This document shows, in pieces, positions 1 to 5,800 of a stretch of 8,878 nt of DNA (the first letter of the stretch is position 1; the number at the start of each line of letters is the position of its first letter). A program made the translations under genes and the position numbers. The notes under the pieces are model-generated. The model was given only the letters and a program-made list of their open reading frames with translations, had not been told where the DNA came from and did not search any database. This DNA is from an uncultured Propionivibrio sp. (GTDB lineage: Bacteria; Pseudomonadota; Gammaproteobacteria; Burkholderiales; Rhodocyclaceae), in contig CALHZD010000108.1 in NCBI GenBank assembly GCA_938040985.1, positions 1-8,878 of the forward strand, given 5' to 3'.

Positions 1-225
1 TTTGCCGACCACGTGGGAAGCATTTGTCGGCACGGAAGATGCGTTGTCCGAAGAAATTTCGCCGACTTTCTGCGTTCTTCTCCCGATCGATGGTTTCAAG
101 ACAGCCTTCATCCATCTGCCGTAGGGTATCGGTATTCTGAAATGACCGATCTGTACGAAAAGTTTGTGGCGGAGATTATCGGCGAGCGGGAAGACGTGGA
201 AATCAGGCAATGGAGGACAGACTAG
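1..225 (+). CDS. 3' end of an SGNH/GDSL-type hydrolase (partial)
   Basis: The frame is open from base 1 to a TAG at 223-225, so the gene starts before the window and only the last 74 codons are visible. The fragment contains D-S-L-H-P-S-A-V-G-Y. This matches the block V signature (DxxHP...GY) that supplies the catalytic Asp and His in SGNH/GDSL esterases and lipases; here Asp is codon 34 (bases 100-102) and His is codon 37 (109-111). The rest of the tail is charged, as in the C-terminal helix of such enzymes. The nucleophile and oxyanion-hole blocks would lie upstream and cannot be checked. It is transcribed towards the minus-strand operon, so the two units converge. The substrate is unknown. 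A GTG at 13 is in frame but is an internal codon, not a credible start. Confidence 0.7.
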   Translation, partial: FADHVGSICRHGRCVVRRNFADFLRSSPDRWFQDSLHPSAVGYRYSEMTDLYEKFVAEIIGEREDVEIRQWRTD

Positions 226-238
226 AGCAGTTGTTTTG

Positions 239-331
239 ATGCCGGTCACGGGTGGTAGGGCGCCTTTGTGGACGCTTAAAAACCAGCGGCGCAAGGAAAT
301 CATCGTCATTGTGCTCTCGACAACCGATTAA
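239..331 (+). other. Possible 30-codon ORF or gene remnant
   Basis: An ATG at 239-241 opens a 30-codon frame ending in TAA at 329-331, just after the hydrolase-like gene. The predicted peptide ends in a hydrophobic beta-strand-like stretch (E-I-I-V-I-V-L-S-T-T-D), which reads more like the C-terminal tail of a degraded protein than random translation. There is no clear ribosome binding site and I recognise no family. A chance frame is at least as likely. Confidence 0.2.
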
Positions 332-357
332 GGTCTGTGGAAACCTGTTGCCCGCCA

Positions 358-374
358 GCCCGCGTATTTCGGGC
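358..374. repeat. Hairpin unit L1
   Basis: GCCCG (358-362) pairs with CGGGC (370-374) across the loop CGTATTT. It is the first of the hairpins in this intergenic cluster. Its loop resembles those at 8555-8563 and, in reverse complement, 8677-8685. Confidence 0.6.
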
Positions 375-386
375 ATCTCCGGGCAG

Positions 387-430
387 GCGCCCTGAAGCCC
401 TTATAAACAGGGCGTTTCAGAGGGGGCGCT
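387..430. repeat. Hairpin unit L2
   Basis: The inner stem is GCCCT (397-401) with AGGGC (409-413) around a TATAAAC loop. It extends outward through CTGAA (392-396) with TTCAG (416-420), and GCGCC near 388 can pair with GGCGC near 425-429. No U-tract follows on either strand, so this is not a standard intrinsic terminator. Confidence 0.6.
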
Positions 431-460
431 CGGAGGCCCTTTATCCATAAGGGTTTCAGC
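431..460. repeat. Hairpin unit L3
   Basis: CCCTT (437-441) pairs with AAGGG (449-453) around TATCCAT. The flanks CGGAG and TTTCAGCG resemble the outer arms of the neighbouring units. The reverse complement of the loop contains GGATA, shared with other units. Confidence 0.55.
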
Positions 461-467
461 GGCGCAG

Positions 468-504
468 CCTCTGAGAGGCCCTATCCGCGTGGGCTTTGGA
501 GAGA
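468..504. repeat. Hairpin unit L4
   Basis: GCCC (478-481) pairs with GGGC (491-494) around TATCCGCGT, and the CTCTGAGAG arm faces TTTGGAGAG on the other side. The reverse complement of the loop, ACGCGGATA, closely matches the loops at 8452-8462 and in the repeat copy at 598-606. Confidence 0.55.
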
Positions 505-568
505 ATGACTCTGGTTGTACAGGCATTTGTGCCCGATAAATGTGAACGAGCGTCGGGCGCGATATTCC

Positions 569-660
569 GTTTTATGTTTTTCGATGCGCTGGGCCCCGCG
601 GATTTAGGGCGTTTCAGGGCGATTTATGTTTTCTGACCTGTTTGTGCGGGTTTTTGGGCA
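569..660 (+). repeat. ~91-bp dispersed repeat, copy A
   Basis: This stretch aligns with 8526-8616 in the same orientation. By hand count, about 66 of the first 80 positions are identical, with one single-base gap near the end. Each copy has TTTATGTTTT twice, exactly 52 bp apart (571-580 and 623-632 here), on either side of a hairpin of the local family (CCCC 594-597 with GGGC 607-610). It lies just beyond the 3' end of the NnrS-like gene, while the other copy lies upstream of the operon promoter. Confidence 0.8.
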
Positions 661-670
661 TCGTTTTTTT

Positions 671-690
671 GCCGGGCATTTGAACCCGGC
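671..690 (-). terminator. 3' hairpin after the NnrS-like gene (weak terminator candidate)
   Basis: GCCGGG and CCCGGC form a perfect 6-bp stem with an 8-nt loop, starting 8 bases after the operon's last stop codon. For minus-strand transcription the stem is followed by A residues, because the T7 run lies on the plus strand at 664-670. The U-tract of an intrinsic terminator is therefore missing. It may be a 3'-end stabilising or processing hairpin. Confidence 0.35.
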
Positions 691-697
691 CAATCGT

Positions 698-2068
698 CTA
701 ATCTTTCCCCAGCACGCCTGCGCAGCCGCTGCGCCCGTCCGCGCGCGGGCGCATGAAAACAGGCAGCATGTGCCAGCCCATCAGCGCAAAGGCCGCGCAC
801 CACAGCGCGGCGGAGAGCGCCAGCCAAGGCGTGGGCGCCTCAGCCGCCGCGGCGATGACGCGCAAGGGCGCGCTGGCGGCGAGCAGGCAGGCGCCGACCG
901 GCACCCAGGCGCGATCGTCTTTTTCCAGGCCGCTGTGGGTGTAACCGGCAATGGCGATGACCGCGTAGATGGACAGCCCCAACCCGCCGATGGTGAGCAG
1001 ATGCAGGCTGCCGCTGGCGAGCAGCCCGTCGCCGAGCAGCGAGAATCCCGTCAGGCCGTAACCGGCGGCCATTGCCGCGTAAGAGGCATACAGCATAAGC
1101 GGCCAGCGCCGCCAGAGCGCGCGGCCGACGTGCCAGTCGCCCATCAGGTTGAGCATGGCGCAGGCGGTGGCCAACGCCAGCCAGGCGCTAATGCGTCCGC
1201 CGGGCTGCAACCACTGCGCGGCGGTGAACAGGGCGATGCAAACGATGGCCATATTGCGGCGCGGCGGCCGGGCAATATAGCGCTCGGCCGTTTCCTCGGC
1301 GTCGAAAGCGGTCTGCGCCTGTTCAGCCTTTTCGGCGTCTTGGCGTTCCTCGATGCTGGCGTTGACGATGCGCATGGAAATGCGGCTCATGGCGATGATG
1401 ATGAGCGCCATGAAGGCGCCGAGCTGCGCCAGCAGCCAGCGTGCAGGCGGCTCGCCGCGCAGGGCGTCGAAGTAAAAGCCCGCCGTGAGCGCAATCATCA
1501 GCAACAGGGCGCCGATAAAGGCAAGCTGGCGTCGTTCGCGGTCGCGCCAGATGGGCGGCGCGATCAGTTTCAGCAGGCCGCCGAGCAGGAGCAGATGCGC
1601 AAGCGCGGCGGTAGCCATCGCCGGGCGCGGCCATGCGCCGCTGAGCCAGAAAGCGATGCGTCCGGCCAGCCAGAGCAAAACAAGCGCACGCACCGGCGCG
1701 GCCGGGAGTTCGGGCGTTTCGGTGAATTCCGGCACGGCCGTCAGGACAAAGCCGACGGCAGCGGCCAGCGCAAATCCCATCAGCAGTTCATGCGCATGCC
1801 AGACGAACGGGCCATCGGGAACATCGGGCAGCGGCCAGCCGAAGGTGAGGTACGCCCCCCACAGCGCGATCAGCCCGGCGGCAGAAAGGATGGACAGCGC
1901 AAAAAACGGACGGAAAGGGCACAACCATAGCGGATGGGCGAGCGACCACGGCCGAATGCGGCGGCTTTCCGGGAGAGACGCGGGGGCGTGTGGCGCTGTC
2001 GCCGATGCCGGCGATGTCGGCTTCGGCATTTCTGCGGGGGCGGGGCGGCTGGTGAGGGTTTCTTGCAT
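698..2068 (-). CDS. NnrS-family multi-spanning membrane protein
   Basis: The 456-residue protein is mostly hydrophobic, with about twelve likely membrane segments. It matches the NnrS family in order: P-F-R-P-F-F at 51-56, W-H-A-H-E at 90-94 followed by G-F-V-L-T-A-V-P, and L-H-L-L-T-I-G-G-L-G at 355-364. NnrS of Rhodobacter sphaeroides is known as a haem- and copper-containing inner-membrane protein tied to nitric oxide metabolism, and the WHAHE histidines fit metal or haem binding. Two places differ from the pattern I recall: the usual R-V-I-P-F-F-like stretch reads M-S-R-I-S-M-R-I and is followed by a charged loop (about 236-270), and the usual G-H-T-G-R reads G-Y-T-H-S-G (375-380). The first ~40 residues are a Pro/Ala-rich extension. 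The ATG at 2066-2068 has no clear Shine-Dalgarno, so a later start (Met14) is possible. It is the last gene, 97 nt after the FmdE-like gene. Confidence 0.85.
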   Translation of the reverse strand: MQETLTSRPAPAEMPKPTSPASATAPHAPASLPESRRIRPWSLAHPLWLCPFRPFFALSILSAAGLIALWGAYLTFGWPLPDVPDGPFVWHAHELLMGFALAAAVGFVLTAVPEFTETPELPAAPVRALVLLWLAGRIAFWLSGAWPRPAMATAALAHLLLLGGLLKLIAPPIWRDRERRQLAFIGALLLMIALTAGFYFDALRGEPPARWLLAQLGAFMALIIIAMSRISMRIVNASIEERQDAEKAEQAQTAFDAEETAERYIARPPRRNMAIVCIALFTAAQWLQPGGRISAWLALATACAMLNLMGDWHVGRALWRRWPLMLYASYAAMAAGYGLTGFSLLGDGLLASGSLHLLTIGGLGLSIYAVIAIAGYTHSGLEKDDRAWVPVGACLLAASAPLRVIAAAAEAPTPWLALSAALWCAAFALMGWHMLPVFMRPRADGRSGCAGVLGKD

Positions 2069-2140
2069 TGTTTTTAGATGAGCGAATGGAGTCTTGAGTG
2101 AGCGTGCATCTGCAAGCCGTGTATTTTGCGGCGTTCGGTT

Positions 2141-2160
2141 GCGCGCCGTTTTCGGCGCGC
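2141..2160 (-). repeat. Perfect intercistronic hairpin between FmdE-like and NnrS-like genes
   Basis: GCGCGCCG and CGGCGCGC form a perfect 8-bp GC stem around a 4-nt loop (TTTT on plus, AAAA in the operon transcript). It starts 5 nt after the FmdE-like stop codon and lies about 70 nt before the NnrS-like start. No U-tract follows in the operon direction, so it looks like an RNA stability or processing element rather than a terminator. It could lower or decouple expression of the last gene. Confidence 0.7.
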
Positions 2161-2165
2161 CGCCT

Positions 2166-2819
2166 TTAGACGGAGGCGGCCCAGGGAAAGACCTCGATCA
2201 ACTGCGCATCGTCCGCGTGGTCGACGAGCATGGCGCGCACGCGCGCCTGCCAGAGTGCGGCGAATTGTTGCTGTTCCGCCGGGGTGGCTTGCCCGCCAAC
2301 GGCTTTCGGCATCAGCGTCTGCATGGCTGCATCGGGCGGCACGACGGCCGGGTTGCAGCGCACCTGTACGCCGGCGCCGTTGTCGCGCCGGCGCAGCGCC
2401 AGCGAACCCGTGATATCCGCGTCGTAGTGCAATAGATTGCGGCGGCTGAAGCGATGGGACGGACCAACGCCGCCAAAACCGGTTTCCACGGCGGCGCCGG
2501 TGAGGAGCGTGACGATGGCGGCTGTGACGCCGGTGGTTCCTTCCTCGCGGCCGCCGCGCATCCATGCTTCAACGCCGCCGCGTTCAGGCAAGGCCTCGCC
2601 GTACAGCGCGCGCAGGCCGTACATGACCATCAGGTAGGCGCCGGCGACCGTGGGGCAGGAATGCCCGGCCAGGCGCACGGCGTCGGCGTAGCGGTATTCG
2701 ATGATGCCGCCCGCCGCGGCGCCGAGAAATTCGGCCAGAGGGTCATGAACGCGCAGCGTCGGCGCGTCGGCAAAAAACTCGGGAAATGTCGTCGGTGTCG
2801 TGCTGTGTTTGGGCGTCAT
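2166..2819 (-). CDS. FmdE-like (PF02663-type) protein
   Basis: The 217-residue protein has no signal peptide or membrane segment, so it is probably cytoplasmic. G-H-S-C-P-T at 52-57, followed by A-G-A-Y, matches the GHxCPxxxxGY motif of the FmdE family, named after the accessory subunit gene of molybdenum formylmethanofuran dehydrogenase. A second block (L-T-G-A 106-109, then S-R-R-N-L 125-129) resembles the family's TGCT...GKGNL region but lacks its cysteine. The C-terminal zinc ribbon of some members is absent. Family members outside methanogens have no settled function; metal or cofactor handling is an inference from His53/Cys55 and from the adjacent importer. The start is uncertain: a GTG at 2889-2891 directly abuts the ATPase stop and would add 24 residues, but neither start has a good ribosome binding site. 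I chose the ATG at 2817-2819 because conserved-looking sequence begins after it. Confidence 0.7.
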   Translation of the reverse strand: MTPKHSTTPTTFPEFFADAPTLRVHDPLAEFLGAAAGGIIEYRYADAVRLAGHSCPTVAGAYLMVMYGLRALYGEALPERGGVEAWMRGGREEGTTGVTAAIVTLLTGAAVETGFGGVGPSHRFSRRNLLHYDADITGSLALRRRDNGAGVQVRCNPAVVPPDAAMQTLMPKAVGGQATPAEQQQFAALWQARVRAMLVDHADDAQLIEVFPWAASV

Positions 2820-2891
2820 GGCGGCGTCGATGAATCGTCGGTGGGTTAGCGTTCGTCGCGGTGTCAGTAAAAAGAATGAAATCCCCTGCAC

Positions 2892-3752
2892 TTAGCATTG
2901 TGTCGGGGACTTGGCGGAAGCGGCCGGCCCGGCGACGGCCGCGCCGGTAAACAAGGGCGCGGACGGGTCGGCATCGTCAGGCGCTTCAACCGGCTCCCGC
3001 TCGGAAGCCGGGGCGGCGGGTAGGTTGAAAGCGGCGCGCACTGCCGGCTGTGCCAGCAACAGCGCCGTCTGGCGGTAAATCCACTCGTCGCTGCGCTGCG
3101 CCGGCGGCGTCGGCAGATCAAGCCGCCAGCGCATGCGCCCGGGCTGCCCGCCCATGACGATAACGCTGTCGGCCAGCGTGACGGCTTCCATCACATCATG
3201 CGTGATCATCAGCACCGCGAGCGGACGGCGCGCCATTTCAGCGAGCAGCAGCCGGTGCATCTGCCCTTTGAGGCCGATGTCCAGGGCGGCGAAGGGTTCG
3301 TCGAGCAGCAAGAGGTCGGGCGTCAGCACCAATGCGCGCGCCAGCGCGGCGCGGCTTTGCATGCCGCCGGAAAGCTGGCCGGGGAATTGCTCGATGGCGA
3401 TATCGTCCAGCTCCAGCGCATGCCCCATGCGGCGGGCGGCCGCTAGGCGTTCGGCACGGGGCATGCCCCGCGCCTTGAGGCCGAGGGCGATGTTGTCAAG
3501 CACGCGCTTCCAGGGCAGCAGATGCGGTTGCTGGAAGAGCATGGCGGGGCGGTCGAAGGTATTGTCGATGCGCCCTGCCTGTACGCTCAGAAGATTGGCG
3601 CACAGGTTGAGCAGCGTCGTTTTTCCGCAGCCCGACGGGCCGACCAGCGCGATTGCCCGGCCAGCGTCGAGGCGCAGATTGACGTCCTCCAGCACGGTGC
3701 GCATGGCGAAAGCGTGGCTGAGGCCGCTGACGGTCAGCGCCGACGTGTTCAT
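2892..3752 (-). CDS. ABC transporter ATP-binding protein (SsuB/TauB type)
   Basis: The 286-residue ATPase powers the adjacent permease. All nucleotide-binding motifs are intact: Walker A G-P-S-G-C-G-K-T-T (38-46), Q-loop Q-Q-P (74-76), signature L-S-G-G-M (127-131), Walker B L-L-L-L-D-E-P (147-153), and the H-loop His185 in I-T-H-D. The sequence resembles the nitrate/sulfonate/taurine importer subfamily, which normally has about 250-265 residues. Beyond residue ~245 there is a low-complexity Ala/Pro/Glu tail ending in S-P-T-Q-C. The start ATG (3750-3752) overlaps the permease stop as ATGA, with a purine-rich AGGGCAAGG upstream, so translation is probably coupled. The same frame stays open far upstream, but that part overlaps the permease and is not coding. 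Confidence 0.93.
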   Translation of the reverse strand: MNTSALTVSGLSHAFAMRTVLEDVNLRLDAGRAIALVGPSGCGKTTLLNLCANLLSVQAGRIDNTFDRPAMLFQQPHLLPWKRVLDNIALGLKARGMPRAERLAAARRMGHALELDDIAIEQFPGQLSGGMQSRAALARALVLTPDLLLLDEPFAALDIGLKGQMHRLLLAEMARRPLAVLMITHDVMEAVTLADSVIVMGGQPGRMRWRLDLPTPPAQRSDEWIYRQTALLLAQPAVRAAFNLPAAPASEREPVEAPDDADPSAPLFTGAAVAGPAASAKSPTQC

Positions 3753-4561
3753 GCCTTGCCCTCTGCTCGTGTGCCGGCCTCGCGCCAGCGCTCGATTTCG
3801 CGCTTGATCGGCTCCAGCAGCAGGTATTCGAGCGCCAGAAGAAGCAGCACGACGACGCTGATCCAGGCCAGCGTGGCCGGCATGTCCAGCTGTGCGCGGC
3901 TGGCCTGCAAGGCCGCCCCGACGCCGCTGGACGAGGCCAGCAGCTCGGCCATGACGACGACGCGCCAGGCGCTGCCGAGGGCGACGACCCAGGCGGGAAA
4001 TAAATAGGAGATGACGTGCGGCAGGTAGATGTCGGTGACCCGCATGCGCCAGGGCAGTGCAAAGGTTTGCGCCAGATCGCGCCAGCGCTGTTCCAGCGTG
4101 CGCGCGCCCTGCATGCCGCCGGCGAAAACGACCGGGAAACAGGCGATGAACACGGTGAAAACCGGTGTCCCGTCGCCCGTGCCGAACCACAGCATCGCTA
4201 GCACCAGCCAGGCGATCGGCGGCGTCCCCAGCAACACGGTCACCCACGGGCGCGCCATCATCGAGGCGGTCATCGACACGCCGGCGGCGACGCCGAGCAG
4301 GCTGCCAAAAGTGACGGCCAGGGCGAGGCCAGCGAAGGCGCGCCGCGCCGTCAATAGCAGGGCGTCGCGAAAAGCATGGCTTTGCTCAATGAACTGGCGT
4401 AGGGTCTCGGCCGTTTCCAGCGGCGCCGGCAGCACCAGCGGGCCGTAGAGACCGGCGAGCAGTTCCCACAGGGCAACGAGCAGGAACAGGCTGGCAATGG
4501 CGCCCCAGCCGCCCCACAGGTAAGCGGGTAAGCCGGCGAGCCAGGTGCGTAGTATCGTCAT
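3749..4561 (-). CDS. ABC transporter permease (SsuC/TauC type)
   Basis: The 270-residue inner-membrane permease has about six hydrophobic segments and the BPD_transp_1 layout. The EAA-like cytoplasmic loop can be seen around G-A-R-T-L-E-Q-R-W-R-D-L-A (roughly 152-164), followed by the A-x-x-F-x-L-P-W pattern and L-P-H-V that contact the ATPase. Length and topology fit the nitrate/sulfonate/taurine/thiamine-precursor class of importers, which usually act as homodimers. The start ATG (4559-4561) overlaps the binding-protein stop (TGA, 4558-4560) by 4 nt, and the stop overlaps the ATPase start in the same way. The three genes therefore form one coupled translation unit. Ligand specificity cannot be read from this subunit. 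Confidence 0.93.
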   Translation of the reverse strand: MTILRTWLAGLPAYLWGGWGAIASLFLLVALWELLAGLYGPLVLPAPLETAETLRQFIEQSHAFRDALLLTARRAFAGLALAVTFGSLLGVAAGVSMTASMMARPWVTVLLGTPPIAWLVLAMLWFGTGDGTPVFTVFIACFPVVFAGGMQGARTLEQRWRDLAQTFALPWRMRVTDIYLPHVISYLFPAWVVALGSAWRVVVMAELLASSSGVGAALQASRAQLDMPATLAWISVVVLLLLALEYLLLEPIKREIERWREAGTRAEGKA

Positions 4562-5721
4562 GAGGCAGCGACGGCTGTCGTAGAAGTTGTGGGTTGGTAA
4601 TAAAAGCCGTCGTCTGGTAGCTTGCCGCCAACTAGACCTGGCTGCTGCTCCATCAGCTGTCGGTAGAAAAATTCCAGCTCGGGACGGGCCTGGCTGGCGG
4701 GTACAAGTTCGGCCTTGTCTGCGCGCATAGCATCGGTTACGGCCTCAGGGGTGAGCATATTGATGTGCTTGACAACCATTTTTCCGCATTCTTCCGGATG
4801 GGTTTTGCACCAATGGATGGCTTCGGCGTGCGCTTGTTGAAAGCGTTCGATCAGCATAGCATTGCCTAGCTGTGGACCCAGCATGGCGACGCCCGCTTGC
4901 GGAATGCGTGGTGGGCGTTTGAGGAGGCGGCCCCATTCGGCCTGAATGTCGATGCCGCGATGCAGCTCAGGCGCAATGACGCTGACCGGAAAAGAACCGC
5001 TCTTGCGCAGCCCCATTGACACGGCAGGCTCGGCGAGCAAAACGTTGTCGGTGCGGCGCATAAGCAGTAGTTGCAGGGCTTCCATCGACGTAGCGACGTA
5101 ACGCAGCTTTACATCTTTATCGGGATCGATGCCCGCATGCTTCGCCAGCAGACGGAAGGTGCAGTCCGGCATGTCGCCCTTGAAGTGCATGGTGAGTTCT
5201 TGTCCCTTGAGATCTTCGATGTGGTTTAGCTTCGCGTCGCGTGTGAGCACCCACAGAATGCCCCAGATAGTGATGCTCAGCAGCTTGAGCGGTACGCCCT
5301 TGTTGTAGAGGTTGGCGGGCACATTGCTAGGCATGGCGAGAAAGTCCGCTGACTTGTTCACGGCCATGGCGCGCAACTGGTCGGGGCTCTTCCAGGAGAT
5401 GAATTCCACCTGGTCGGCCACGTCGGCCAGGGCGCCGCTCTCCGCGATGCGGATCAGCGGGTACGAAACGGTGGCAAATGGCCCAGCCAGCGTCAGTTTG
5501 GGCAGACGCTTAAGCGGCGTCGCGGTTTTGGCGGGCGACTGTGCGCCGGCGCGCCACGGCGCACCCAGCGCCAGCGCGGCGCCGGCGAGGCTCGCTGCCA
5601 GCAGACGGCGGCGGTCAGGATTGCCGGGCGTTTCCGGATTTTCGGTGCAGGGCGCAACGCGCAACGATGCCGAGGATTCGGCGAATCCATTACGATGATG
5701 GCGCGGATCGGATGAGGACAT
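4558..5721 (-). CDS. ABC transporter periplasmic substrate-binding protein
   Basis: The 387-residue protein is exported. A polar 36-residue n-region is followed by R-R-R (37-39), a hydrophobic core L-L-A-A-S-L-A-G-A-A-L-A-L-G and a likely A-G-A cleavage site near residue 60. The long n-region and arginine cluster are Tat-like, though the motif reads D-R-R-R-L-L rather than the S/T-R-R-x-F-L consensus. The mature part has the NMT1/TauA-SsuA binding-protein layout: L-T-L-A-G-P-F near 76-82, a serine-rich pocket loop S-W-K-S-P-D-Q-L (109-116), A-D-F-L-A-M-P-S-N-V at 125-134, L-K-G-Q-E-L-T at 171-177, and L-L-A-E-P-A at 228-233. I think it belongs to the uncharacterised TM0202-like branch, but I cannot confirm this. 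The ATG at 5719-5721 is supported by AAGGAG 6 nt upstream. It lies 79 nt after the receptor gene. Confidence 0.9.
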   Translation of the reverse strand: MSSSDPRHHRNGFAESSASLRVAPCTENPETPGNPDRRRLLAASLAGAALALGAPWRAGAQSPAKTATPLKRLPKLTLAGPFATVSYPLIRIAESGALADVADQVEFISWKSPDQLRAMAVNKSADFLAMPSNVPANLYNKGVPLKLLSITIWGILWVLTRDAKLNHIEDLKGQELTMHFKGDMPDCTFRLLAKHAGIDPDKDVKLRYVATSMEALQLLLMRRTDNVLLAEPAVSMGLRKSGSFPVSVIAPELHRGIDIQAEWGRLLKRPPRIPQAGVAMLGPQLGNAMLIERFQQAHAEAIHWCKTHPEECGKMVVKHINMLTPEAVTDAMRADKAELVPASQARPELEFFYRQLMEQQPGLVGGKLPDDGFYYQPTTSTTAVAAS

Positions 5722-5727
5722 GGTGAA

Positions 5728-5733
5728 CTCCTT
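5728..5733 (-). promoter_or_regulatory. Shine-Dalgarno of the substrate-binding protein gene
   Basis: AAGGAG on the minus strand, 6 nt before the ATG at 5719-5721, is the best ribosome binding site in the operon. It decides the long N-terminus of this protein over internal starts nearer the twin-arginine-like motif, and it suggests the binding protein is translated efficiently, as usual for this subunit. Confidence 0.8.
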
Positions 5734-5800
5734 GCAGGATGGACTGATGGGTTCGGCGGAAGTTCAGAAGGTTAGAAGTGGACGTCAGAGGCTCAGGACG

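Larger units (their letters stand above)
226..697. other. Intergenic region with hairpin cluster
   Basis: These 472 bases between the convergent hydrolase and NnrS-like genes contain no convincing gene. From 358 onward they are dense in short inverted repeats of one family (GCCC or CCC, a 7-9 nt loop, GGGC, often with outer CTGA/TCAG arms), followed by a ~91-bp repeat that recurs at 8526-8616. The first 130 bases hold only a 30-codon reading frame. Confidence 0.7.

Noticed and set aside
358..504. CRISPR-like array
   Set aside because: The units are degenerate hairpins with variable length and no unique spacers of constant size, and no cas genes are present.
626..1930. Long plus-strand frame opposite the NnrS-like gene
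   Set aside because: Its translation is Arg/Gln/Gly-rich without domains and is antisense to a clear membrane protein; such open frames are expected opposite GC-rich genes.
3753..4247. Extension of the ATPase frame upstream
   Set aside because: It overlaps the permease out of frame and is Arg/Ala-rich shadow translation; the ATGA junction gives the natural start.
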